Positions 1 to 7,472 of a stretch of 9,494 nt of DNA are shown here, piece by piece; the stretch's first letter is position 1; each line of letters opens with the position of its first letter. Below the pieces are notes generated by a model. It did not search any database. It was not told where the DNA came from and worked only from the letters and a program-made list of their open reading frames with translations. The translations under genes were made by a program, and so were the position numbers. The stretch spans positions 1 to 9,494 of the forward strand of contig JAEYUU010000077.1 of the NCBI GenBank assembly GCA_023429545.1, given 5' to 3'. Source of the DNA: Verrucomicrobiota bacterium. Its GTDB lineage: Bacteria; Verrucomicrobiota; Verrucomicrobiia; Verrucomicrobiales; Verrucomicrobiaceae.

Positions 1-1
1 G

Positions 2-2800
2 TACGGCACCGCGAACAACCAGGCGACCGCGTGGGCGTTCATCGATGGCGCGAACGATGTCGGCGCGTACACCCACACGGTGGGTGAAACGGACCTCTTC
101 GGCGCCGGACTGAATACGGACCTCACCACCAATGCCACGCTCGGTGGTCCCACCACGACCAGCAGCATCCGCATCAACAGTGCTGCCGTGACGTCCGTGG
201 ACCTTGGGGCCTCCACCCTCACGGTGACGGAGGGCGGCCTCCTGATTGGCTCCGATCACAATGCCGCGCTCAGCATCAGCAACGGTTTCCTGACCACCGG
301 GAACACGAATGACCTCATCATCCACAACTACGGCACCGGCGGTCTCACCATCAGCGCCGACATCACGGGAGCCACGCAGGCGGTGACGTTCGCCGGCACT
401 GGCACCACCACGCTGACGGGGCCGAACAGCTACACGGGCACCACCTATCTGGTCGGTGGCACCGTCTCCATTGGCGCGGATACCGCTCTGGGCAATGTCG
501 ACAACGCCATCTACTTCAACGGCGGCGAGCTGCAGACCACTGCGAGCATGACGATTGCCCGGGGTATCACCATCGGCGGCGACGCTGCCAGCATCGAAAC
601 CGCGGGAGAAGGCAATACCACCACGCTCTCCGGCGTCATCGCCCGTGAAGGCAACTTCATCTACAACGAGACCAACACGAGCATCAACGGCGTCGTCAAT
701 GCCGCCAACACGGACAACGTGGGGGTGGGCGACATCATCAAGACGGGCGCCGGCACGCTGCTCATCACCGGCCTGACCAACACCTTCTCCGGCGTGGTGG
801 ATGTGCGCGAAGGCACGCTGCAAATCACCCTGGCAGACAGCAGTACCTCCGCGCTCAACCTTGGCACGAATGAATCGTGGCTGGACGGCACCATCATTCG
901 TTCGGGAGCCACGCTGGCCATCAACAAGCTCGGCTCAACCAGCATCGCGAACTTCGGCGAATGGATTCGCATGGAGGACAACACCACCATCCAGGTCCTG
1001 AGCGGACGCTTCGGCACCGCCGGTCTCATGGAGGTGCAGGGCGCGCTGACCATCAATGTGGCGGGTGGTGCGCAGTTCGACCAGCAGCAGAATGGGGGCA
1101 ACATGTTTGGCGATGGCGACATCACGAAGACGGGCACCGGCACCTGGATGCTGCTGGGGAACAATAATCTCTTCACCGGTTCGCTCACCGTTCTGGAAGG
1201 CATCCTGGGTGCTCGTGGGCAGGGCCAGATTACCGGCTCGGATTTCAGCGAGGTGATCACCATCGGCGGCACCGGCACCACTGCTGAGTTCCGCCGGGTC
1301 TCGGCCAATGAATTCACGAACAACCACCTGGTGGAAGGTCACAATATCGTGGTCACGGGCACAGGGACCAAACGCATCGGCTTTGCCAATGGCTCGCCTC
1401 CCTTCGGTGATGACTTCATCGACTGGAATGGCACCATCACGCTGAACTCAAACGTCGAGTTGAACGTGGATGTACCGGCCAATACGCGCGCCCACACGGC
1501 ATACATGCGCTTCAATGGCAGCTTCCTCGGCACGGCCAATGCCACCACGCGCGTCATCAATGGCAATGCCACCTTCAGCCGCACGGGTGTGTTTGAACTC
1601 AATGCCGACAACACGGACTGGACCGGCGGCCTGATTGTGGGCAACTCGTCTGACAATGCCAACAACCAGCACATCATCCGCCTGGGGAACAACAATGCCC
1701 TGAAGTCGGACAACAACGTCACGCTGCGCCACAACAGCAGGCTCCAGGCTGGCGGACGCACCGTCACGGCGGGCAATCTATCCACCACAGGCGTAGCGGG
1801 AGCGACCTCCAACGAGATCGTGGAGAACGCTGCTCATGCGGATGGCACCATGGTCTTCACCCAAACGACCGCCGGGAATTGGGATGCTTTATTCCGCGAC
1901 GGCACCCCCATCGGAACCATCTACGAGCAGGACGGCAATGCCACCGTCGGTCGGCTCAACCTCGTGAAGGAGGGCAGCGCCCGCGCCACTCTCACGCTCG
2001 ACAACCAATACACGGGCGGCACCACGGTCAACGCCGGCATCCTGGAAGTCGGCTCGGGCGGCTCGGCCACCAGTCGCGCCGTGGGTGACACCGGCACCGG
2101 CGCTGCCACCAGCGTGCTCACGGTGAATTCCGGCGGCCGCGTGGCGGGCACGGGCACGGTGCAGGGCATTGCCGGCACCACCACGCATGTCGTCACGGGC
2201 GGCGGCATCATCAGCCCGGGGGATGTCACCGGGATCACGGGTGATCCCACGGGCATAGGCACCCTGGATATCATCGGGAATCTGGATGCTTCCAGCGGCA
2301 CCATTCAACTGCAGGCGGCGAACAATACGTTCAATGATCTGGAACTGTCCCTTCTGGAAACGGGTTCCGCTGAATACTACCAGCGCATCAATGATGGCGT
2401 GGCGGGATGGGAGGCGTTGTCCACCGGCTCCTCACGGGGTGATCATGACCTGCTCAACATCGATGGCCAGCTTTCCTTGGATTCAAACTCCAGCGTCAGC
2501 CTCGAGTTCGTCTTTTACAATGCGGCTGCAGGCGACATCTTCGACCTGCTTGACTGGATTGGCGCTCTGGGCGGGACCTTCGATACCGGAGCCAACTACC
2601 GCAACGGGGGCAATGGCGGTGGCGACCTCTACCTCCCCACCTTGGCGGAAGGGCTGGTGTATGACCTGTCGAAGTTCAACAGCAACGGCATCATCATCGT
2701 GGCCAATGCGGGAGTGGTTCCAGAGCCGGGTCGCGCGCTGCTGCTGGTGCTGGGTGCCGCTTCCGTAGTGCTCCGCAGAAGGCGCCGGATCACCAGGTGA
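2..2800 (+). CDS. PATR-repeat (autotransporter-associated beta-strand repeat) surface protein with PEP-CTERM tail, 5' partial
   Basis: This is the C-terminal 932 residues of a large secreted protein. The frame is open to the left window edge, so the GTG at 80 is not the true start. The sequence is rich in Gly, Thr, Asn and Ser and poor in Cys. It carries several passenger-associated repeats of the form KTGxGTLxLxGxNxxxGxxxVxxGxLxI, near 391-480, 731-830, 1118-1210 and 1957-2060; this repeat class folds as a right-handed beta-helix. A C-terminal module follows (about 2270-2710) with an FDLLDW motif near 2540-2557, which I recall from similar verrucomicrobial proteins. The protein ends in VPEPG (2717-2731), a hydrophobic stretch and five consecutive Arg codons (2774-2788). 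No autotransporter beta-barrel is present. The inferred role is an exosortase-sorted cell-surface or matrix protein; adhesion is possible but not shown. The family call is firm and the biological function is unknown. Confidence 0.88.
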   Translation, partial: YGTANNQATAWAFIDGANDVGAYTHTVGETDLFGAGLNTDLTTNATLGGPTTTSSIRINSAAVTSVDLGASTLTVTEGGLLIGSDHNAALSISNGFLTTGNTNDLIIHNYGTGGLTISADITGATQAVTFAGTGTTTLTGPNSYTGTTYLVGGTVSIGADTALGNVDNAIYFNGGELQTTASMTIARGITIGGDAASIETAGEGNTTTLSGVIAREGNFIYNETNTSINGVVNAANTDNVGVGDIIKTGAGTLLITGLTNTFSGVVDVREGTLQITLADSSTSALNLGTNESWLDGTIIRSGATLAINKLGSTSIANFGEWIRMEDNTTIQVLSGRFGTAGLMEVQGALTINVAGGAQFDQQQNGGNMFGDGDITKTGTGTWMLLGNNNLFTGSLTVLEGILGARGQGQITGSDFSEVITIGGTGTTAEFRRVSANEFTNNHLVEGHNIVVTGTGTKRIGFANGSPPFGDDFIDWNGTITLNSNVELNVDVPANTRAHTAYMRFNGSFLGTANATTRVINGNATFSRTGVFELNADNTDWTGGLIVGNSSDNANNQHIIRLGNNNALKSDNNVTLRHNSRLQAGGRTVTAGNLSTTGVAGATSNEIVENAAHADGTMVFTQTTAGNWDALFRDGTPIGTIYEQDGNATVGRLNLVKEGSARATLTLDNQYTGGTTVNAGILEVGSGGSATSRAVGDTGTGAATSVLTVNSGGRVAGTGTVQGIAGTTTHVVTGGGIISPGDVTGITGDPTGIGTLDIIGNLDASSGTIQLQAANNTFNDLELSLLETGSAEYYQRINDGVAGWEALSTGSSRGDHDLLNIDGQLSLDSNSSVSLEFVFYNAAAGDIFDLLDWIGALGGTFDTGANYRNGGNGGGDLYLPTLAEGLVYDLSKFNSNGIIIVANAGVVPEPGRALLLVLGAASVVLRRRRRITR
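2717..2797 (+). other. PEP-CTERM sorting signal at the C-terminus of the PATR protein
   Basis: The last 27 codons encode VPEPG, then a hydrophobic segment dominated by Leu, Val and Ala, then an Arg cluster (RRRRR, three further residues, stop). This tripartite layout is the standard PEP-CTERM signal, which exosortase (EpsH/XrtA-like) recognises at the inner membrane and processes. In this variant Gly follows the second Pro, where Ser or Ala is common. No exosortase gene lies in the window. Confidence 0.85.
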
Positions 2801-2827
2801 GGCGGGGCATGCGGAACGGTTCTTCGC

Positions 2828-2856
2828 TTGACGGCCATGTCGTAAAAATCTAGCCT
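2828..2856 (+). promoter_or_regulatory. Candidate sigma-70-type promoter, probably giving a leaderless transcript
   Basis: A -35-like TTGACG (2828-2833, five of six consensus bases) is followed after 17 bp by TAGCCT (2851-2856), which keeps the TAnnnT core of a -10 box. A start about seven bases downstream falls on the ATG at 2863, so the mRNA would have almost no 5' leader. This agrees with the absence of a Shine-Dalgarno sequence before that gene. It is a prediction from spacing and consensus only. Confidence 0.42.
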
Positions 2857-2862
2857 CGCGCG

Positions 2863-3684
2863 ATGCATTACCATGTCGCGCGTGATGGCCAGCAACTGGG
2901 CCAGATTTCCGAGGAGGATCTCAGGGCCGGGTTGTTCGATGGACGGTACCTCACCACGGATCTCGCGTGGAAGGAGGGCATGGCACAGTGGACTCCCCTG
3001 GGGGAGTTGCTGGGTGCTCCGCGTGCCGCGGTGGCGCGCCGGCAGCCATCGGGCCCTGGCTCCATTTCCTCCGCACCGCTGGGTGAGCCCCCCAGGTCGG
3101 GTCTGGCGCTGACCTCGCTGATTTTTGGCATCCTGTCGTTCCTCCTCTGCGGGCTGGGCGGAGTCGGAACCCTGGTGGCCATCATCTGCGGGCATCGCGC
3201 GCTCTCCCGGATCAACCGGTCGGGCGGTGCTGAAGGAGGGCGGGGCATGGCCCTGGCGGGTTTGATTCTGGGTTACGTTTCCATTTTCTCGACCATCACG
3301 GGCGTGGCGGTGGGCGCATCCATGGCAGTTCCCGTGTTCGCAAAGGTCCAGGAAAAAGGCCAGATAACCAAGCAGATCTCCAACGCCAGGCAGATTCAAT
3401 TGGCCTGCCTTCTCTATGCAGCCGAAAATGACGGCCGGTATCCAGATACGCTGGAGGAACTGGAGGCAAACGGCGCCCTTGAGCCAGGAAAGCTCAAGGC
3501 TTTGAATGGCTTGAAACCCTCCTCATGGAGGGGGGAGCCGGGATTTGAATATCTCGGCAAGGGGATGGATGACACCACGCTGGCCGAGACTGAAATCCTG
3601 GTGAGCAGGGCGCAAAGCAAGGGAGGTGACAGGGTGGTCGCGTTTCACGACGGTTCCGTCAGGCTGGTCTCATCCAGCAAGTGA
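2863..3684 (+). CDS. GYF_2 / DUF4190 membrane protein with pseudopilin-like C-terminal domain
   Basis: This 273-residue protein has three parts. Residues 1-52 form a GYF_2-type domain with YHVARDGQQLGQ, DLAWKEGMAQW and PL motifs; such domains are thought to bind peptides. After a Pro/Gly/Ser linker (53-78), residues 80-155 hold two hydrophobic segments (about 82-110 and 129-156) around ICGHRALSRI and a Gly-rich loop, the DUF4190 pattern. Residues 155-273 resemble the body of verrucomicrobial and planctomycetal pseudopilins: an amphipathic helix (PVFAKVQEKGQ, then SNARQIQLACLLYAAENDGRYP) and a terminal FHDGSVRLV strand. There is no N-terminal prepilin peptidase site, so it is unlikely to be processed as a pilin. 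The second membrane helix leads directly into the pilin-like helix. It lies 62 bp after the PATR gene and 21 bp before a paralogue, probably as a two-gene unit. The start has no Shine-Dalgarno sequence but the GYF_2 domain begins right at this Met. The function is unknown. Confidence 0.85.
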   Translation: MHYHVARDGQQLGQISEEDLRAGLFDGRYLTTDLAWKEGMAQWTPLGELLGAPRAAVARRQPSGPGSISSAPLGEPPRSGLALTSLIFGILSFLLCGLGGVGTLVAIICGHRALSRINRSGGAEGGRGMALAGLILGYVSIFSTITGVAVGASMAVPVFAKVQEKGQITKQISNARQIQLACLLYAAENDGRYPDTLEELEANGALEPGKLKALNGLKPSSWRGEPGFEYLGKGMDDTTLAETEILVSRAQSKGGDRVVAFHDGSVRLVSSSK

Positions 3685-3705
3685 CCGCCCCGAACCTAGA
3701 AGCTC

Positions 3706-4260
3706 ATGCAGTACCACATCGGCAGAAGCGGCCAGCAACTCGGCCAGTTCACGGAGGAGGGGATCCGCCAGGGTTTTTCGACAGGGCAGTTCCTCGGTTC
3801 CGATCTCGTGTGGCGTGAGGGCATGCCGCAGTGGCGACCGCTCACCGAGGTCTTCGGCTTCGCCGCCGCCGCGGCGCTCAGTGAGCCCATGGTCTCCCAG
3901 GGTGGTGCCATGACTCCGTACGTCCATCCCCAGCAGGGGGCCGTCCCATACCAGCATGCAGGCATCGGAATCATGCCCACGTCAGGGATGGCGATTGGCA
4001 GTCTGATCGTGGGCATCATTTCACTGGTGTCCTTTCTCGCCTGCCCCGTGGGACTGGTGCTGGGCGTTCCGGGAATCATCTGCGGGCACATGAGCCTCGC
4101 TGAGATCAAACGCTCGGGAGGCCAGCTCCAGGGGAAGGGCATGGCCATCGCGGGCCTGATCACCAGCTATGTCGCCGTCGGCATTGGCGTGGCCGTGCTG
4201 CTGTTTGTCCTGCTGTTCGTGGGAATCGGCGTGGCGGGTGCCGCGGCGGGATCGCGGTGA
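3706..4260 (+). CDS. GYF_2 / DUF4190 membrane protein
   Basis: This 184-residue protein is a paralogue of the gene just upstream. Residues 1-52 align without gaps to that protein's N-terminus, sharing YH, GQQLGQ, EE, DL-W-EGM-QW and PL (GYF_2 domain). A linker rich in Ala, Gly, Pro and Gln spans about 54-92. Residues 94-178 form the DUF4190-type region: one hydrophobic segment (about 96-126), the hydrophilic stretch ICGHMSLAEIKRSGGQLQGKG, and a long hydrophobic segment (146-178). It stops after a short AGSR tail, so the pseudopilin-like domain of its neighbour is missing. The GYF_2 domain is probably cytoplasmic, at the membrane. The gene begins 21 bp after the upstream stop, so co-transcription is likely. 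AGAAG sits only three bases before the ATG, too close for a good ribosome site. No specific function can be assigned. Confidence 0.85.
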   Translation: MQYHIGRSGQQLGQFTEEGIRQGFSTGQFLGSDLVWREGMPQWRPLTEVFGFAAAAALSEPMVSQGGAMTPYVHPQQGAVPYQHAGIGIMPTSGMAIGSLIVGIISLVSFLACPVGLVLGVPGIICGHMSLAEIKRSGGQLQGKGMAIAGLITSYVAVGIGVAVLLFVLLFVGIGVAGAAAGSR

Positions 4261-4396
4261 GAGAACGGGAGCACAAGCATGGCCTCGTGGGGGCGTCCGT
4301 TTTAAAGGAAGCAGCAGCAAGCGTGAATGGCTGAGCGCAGTCGGCTGAATCAAGCTGGGCACTGAGCAAAGGAGCGTGGACCCTGGTCCCCGCCCC
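4261..4396. other. Convergent intergenic spacer without a recognisable terminator
   Basis: These 136 bp separate two genes that converge. I see no gene, and no strong GC stem followed by a T-run on either strand. The only obvious symmetry is GGACC-CT-GGTCC (4378-4389) near the 3' end of the TPR gene, whose two-base loop and missing T-run make it a poor intrinsic terminator. Termination here may be Rho-dependent or use a weak hairpin. Confidence 0.5.
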
Positions 4397-6904
4397 CTAC
4401 GTCACATTCTCCCTGGGCTTGTAATCGGGGTACTTGGCCTTGAGCTGCTCACGCAGGGCCTGCGCTTTTTCCTTCTCCCCGATTTTCTCCAGCACCGACG
4501 CCGCCTTGTATGCGGATTCCGGGGTGATTTCCGGATCCACGAAGAACTGGCTGATCACGATGTAATTGCCCGCGGCCTCCTTCCAACTGGTGAGCGCCTT
4601 GTCCTGCTCCCCCTTCTCGGAGTAGGAATCGCCCAGCGCATCCGCAATGTCGCCGCGCAGGATTTGCAGGCGCGCATTGAGCCGGCCTTCCTTCACCTTC
4701 TGCAGCGCTTCACCGTTGTGCTGCATGGCCTCGTCAAAACGCTTCAGGCGCAGCAGCGCGGTGGACTTGTGCAGCAGTGCCTCCGCCCAGCCGCCGCCCT
4801 CGGGGGTCTGGGCCAGGTAGTTGTCGAAGGACTTGATGGCATCCTCATACTTGCCGTTGTTCAGGTCTGCCTTGCCGAGGTAGTTCCACACGGCGGCCTC
4901 GGTGTTCTTCGGCTCGTCCGGCGTGCTGGCCATGGCGAGGTAGCGGGCGCTGGCGCGGTAGTTCCCCCGCTCAAAGTAGCGGCTGCCGAGCGTGAGCAGA
5001 ATCGTCGGTGAGATGGAGGCATCCTTGCGTGCCGCGAGATAGGCATCCACCTCCTTGGCGAGACCATCGAGGTCTTCACGCGCCGCCTGGATGGCGATGA
5101 GGAGCTGGCTGGCCTTGTCCAGGTACTCGTCCCGGTTGGCGGCGATGGCCCGGCGCAGGGGTTCCAGGCCCTTCTCGTAGAGATTCTTCTCCTTCAGGTC
5201 AAAGTAGCCGCGTCCGATGAAGTACCATGCCTCGGCCGCTGCTCCTGAAGTGGGGAACTTTTCCACGAGCGCTTCGTAGTCGGCGATCATGCCCTTGATG
5301 TCGCGGGTCTGCAGCTTGATGCGCGCGCTCTGGAAGAGGGCCATCTCCACGGCAGGGCTGGCACTGTGCTGCTTGATGATCGTGCTGAAATCCGCGAGCG
5401 CCCTGTCCGTGGAGCCCACGGCCTTGTAGGCCACGCCGCGCTGCGCGAGGGCCACCGGCACATTGGGATCATTCGGATAGTCGCTGATATACAGGCTCAG
5501 CGTGTTGATGGCGTCATTGCTCTTGCCGGACTCCGCCTCGGCGAATCCCTTCTTGTAGATGACGCTGCTGCGCACCTCCTTGGGCACGCGCTTCACGTCC
5601 ACACCCACGAAGGCCTCCGCGGCCTTGGGATATTCCTGCCGGGAGAACCACCAGTCCGCACGGATGAGGCGGGCCATCATCAGGTAGTCGTGCTTCGGGT
5701 ACTTCGGTGAGTAGCGTTCCTCAAAACGTTCCGTGAAGAGCGGCAGATCCTTGTCATTGAGCTGGAAGAAGCAGAGGAGCTTCTGGTACCCGGCCTCCAG
5801 CGACTCCGGGGTTTCCGGGTGATCCTTCTCCAGGAGCAGGAAGACCTCGATGGCCTGGCGGTACATCTGCTTTTTCTTGTACGCCGTGCCCACGATGAGG
5901 AGCTGCTTGGGCCGGAGGTCGTCCGGCAGCACGAGCTTGGCATTTCCCGTGTAGGACTCGATGGCGGCGTCGAGGTTGCCGCTCACATAGTTCCCCTGGA
6001 GCATGCCGAAGACGGCGATGGAGCGCTGATCGGCGGGCAGGTCGGGAAGGGCCAGCGCCTTCTCGAATTGCTTGAGCGCCTCCTCGGGTTTGCCCGTCTC
6101 GTTGAGCAGCAGGCCGTAGCGCACGAGGGTCTCGCCCTGGACCTTGGCATCCTTCGTGCCGGCCAGGATTTGCTTGTAGGCGGCGACGGCCTCTTCCTTG
6201 CGCCCGGCCTCGATGGCGAGTGCGGCCAGCTCCTGCAGGGAGATTTCAATTTCCTTCTGCAGGTTGGGATTTTTGGACGCCGCGACAATCTTGAAGGAGG
6301 CGAGTGCCTTCTCGGGCTGGCCCGCGTATTTCAGGCTCAGGCCCTTGTTGAAGGACGCGGCGGTGCGCACTTCCACGGAGCTGGAGAGGCGTTCCGTGAT
6401 CTCAAACCAGCTCGCCGCCTTCTGAAACTCACGCGCCTCGTAGGAATACATCCCGAGCCGGTAGGCGGCTGAGGAGGCGCTCTCCGACCGGGGATGATTC
6501 ACCAACACCTGGTTGTAGCTGGCGATGGCCTCGTTGCGCTGGTTGGTCTTGCGAAAGCACTCCGCAAGGCGGAACTGCGCCTCTGCCGCATGCCGGCCAT
6601 TGGGATACAGGCGCACATAGTCCGCGTACGGCTTCAGCGCGATCTTGTAGTCCTGCTGCGAGAAGGCCAGCGTGGCGTAGTCATACAGATCCTCATCCGG
6701 GCCGGCGGGCCTGTTCGGGTCCACCACCGGCTGGGCTCTGACCGGGGCCGGCGCGTCGTCATCCACGGGCACGGCCTTCACCGGTGCGGGAAGTTCCTGC
6801 ACGGGAATGGCACGAGGCGCCCTCTGCTGCGCGAGTGCAAACGAGGCTGGGAGGCCAAGGGTAGCCACCAGGCACAGGGTCCATTGGCGGACGTTCGGGT
6901 TCAT
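4397..6904 (-). CDS. Exported tetratricopeptide-repeat protein of the ExbB/ExbD cluster
   Basis: This 835-residue protein begins with a signal peptide (about 1-25, hydrophobic core LCLVATLGLPASFALA, likely cut before QQ), followed by a Pro/Val/Ala-rich linker to about 70. The rest is a long array of helical repeats with TPR hallmarks, for example A-F---DY--A---Y--Y---YP at about 78-101, AEAQFRLAECFRKTNQRNEAIASYNQVL at about 107-134, and similar units to the C-terminus. The first repeats resemble BamD/CpoB(YbgF)-type periplasmic TPR proteins. It should lie in the periplasm or on the outer membrane and act as a protein-protein scaffold. It starts 36 bp after the ExbD-like gene's stop, so it is probably the third gene of that operon and a partner of the motor. 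An in-frame ATG eight codons upstream (6928) is possible; I chose 6904 because the signal peptide has its usual length from there. The exact partner is unknown. Confidence 0.87.
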   Translation of the reverse strand: MNPNVRQWTLCLVATLGLPASFALAQQRAPRAIPVQELPAPVKAVPVDDDAPAPVRAQPVVDPNRPAGPDEDLYDYATLAFSQQDYKIALKPYADYVRLYPNGRHAAEAQFRLAECFRKTNQRNEAIASYNQVLVNHPRSESASSAAYRLGMYSYEAREFQKAASWFEITERLSSSVEVRTAASFNKGLSLKYAGQPEKALASFKIVAASKNPNLQKEIEISLQELAALAIEAGRKEEAVAAYKQILAGTKDAKVQGETLVRYGLLLNETGKPEEALKQFEKALALPDLPADQRSIAVFGMLQGNYVSGNLDAAIESYTGNAKLVLPDDLRPKQLLIVGTAYKKKQMYRQAIEVFLLLEKDHPETPESLEAGYQKLLCFFQLNDKDLPLFTERFEERYSPKYPKHDYLMMARLIRADWWFSRQEYPKAAEAFVGVDVKRVPKEVRSSVIYKKGFAEAESGKSNDAINTLSLYISDYPNDPNVPVALAQRGVAYKAVGSTDRALADFSTIIKQHSASPAVEMALFQSARIKLQTRDIKGMIADYEALVEKFPTSGAAAEAWYFIGRGYFDLKEKNLYEKGLEPLRRAIAANRDEYLDKASQLLIAIQAAREDLDGLAKEVDAYLAARKDASISPTILLTLGSRYFERGNYRASARYLAMASTPDEPKNTEAAVWNYLGKADLNNGKYEDAIKSFDNYLAQTPEGGGWAEALLHKSTALLRLKRFDEAMQHNGEALQKVKEGRLNARLQILRGDIADALGDSYSEKGEQDKALTSWKEAAGNYIVISQFFVDPEITPESAYKAASVLEKIGEKEKAQALREQLKAKYPDYKPRENVT

Positions 6905-6940
6905 CACCAGCCTAGTTGAAAATTCCATGAAACAATCGGA

Positions 6941-7408
6941 TCAATTCGGTGGCGTCACGGGCGCCGGGATGGGGGCTGCCGGGGCACCCTCCTCTTCAGG
7001 TGGTCGAGTGGCAAAGGATACGTTCCAGATGCCCGCTTTTCGACAGATATCGATGACATTGATGGTGTGCTCGTAGGTGCTGCCCTTGTCCCCACGGTAG
7101 ATGACCGCCTGGTCCTTGTGCACGCTGGCGATGAGCTGGAGCTTGGCCAGCAATTGCTCCTCCGTGAGCTTGGCGCCTTCCACCACGATGCTGCCGTCCT
7201 TCTTCACGTTCACCACGATTTCCCCCACCTGCTTGTCCGTGTTGACCTTGCCCTCCTCGGCCGCGGGCACGCTGATGTCCATTTCGGTCTCCCGCTGGGA
7301 GAGGTTCATCGTGATGATGAAGAACAGAAGCAGCAGCAGCAGCACGTCGATCAGCGGCGCGAGCTGCAGCGGAATGGGCTCGATTTTGCTGACGTTGCGA
7401 AACTTCAT
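6941..7408 (-). CDS. ExbD/TolR-family biopolymer transport protein
   Basis: This 155-residue protein has the ExbD/TolR layout: a short cytoplasmic N-terminus, one membrane helix (about 17-35, PLIDVLLLLLLFFIITM) and a periplasmic domain. Asp21 in the helix matches the conserved proton-carrying Asp (Asp25 in E. coli ExbD). The periplasmic part has the family pattern VNVKKDGSIVVEG, AVIYRGDKGSTYEHTINVIDICRKAGIWNVSFAT. The C-terminus is a Glu/Pro/Ala-rich tail (136-155) that looks disordered. With the ExbB-like protein it would form a proton-driven inner-membrane motor that powers an outer-membrane process. It lies 64 bp after that gene and 36 bp before the TPR gene, all on one strand. Sequence alone does not separate an Exb role (TonB-dependent uptake) from a Tol-like role. 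No Shine-Dalgarno sequence precedes the ATG. Confidence 0.9.
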   Translation of the reverse strand: MKFRNVSKIEPIPLQLAPLIDVLLLLLLFFIITMNLSQRETEMDISVPAAEEGKVNTDKQVGEIVVNVKKDGSIVVEGAKLTEEQLLAKLQLIASVHKDQAVIYRGDKGSTYEHTINVIDICRKAGIWNVSFATRPPEEEGAPAAPIPAPVTPPN

Positions 7409-7472
7409 GGAAGGGGAGACAGAATAGCGGGAACGGGCGGGCTGGAAAAGCGGGCAGTTGCCTTAGCCACTC

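Noticed and set aside
391..2060. Repeated GGCACC/ACCGGC-rich strings inside the PATR gene, considered as DNA-level tandem repeats.
   Set aside because: They reflect Gly-Thr codons of degenerate protein repeats and are not conserved as DNA units.
2790..2800. TCACC-A-GGTGA palindrome at the end of the PATR gene, as a possible terminator.
   Set aside because: A five-base stem with a one-base loop and no T-run cannot act as an intrinsic terminator; it overlaps the stop codon by chance.
4376..5011. A 211-codon open frame on the plus strand, with similar long plus-strand frames at 5819-6472 and 7488-8303.
   Set aside because: They run antisense to clear TPR, ExbD and ExbB genes, show no domain or signal, and reflect the high GC content of the opposite strand.
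6905..6928. Alternative TPR protein start at 6928.
   Set aside because: It adds eight residues before a normal-length signal peptide, and neither start has a Shine-Dalgarno sequence. It cannot be fully excluded.
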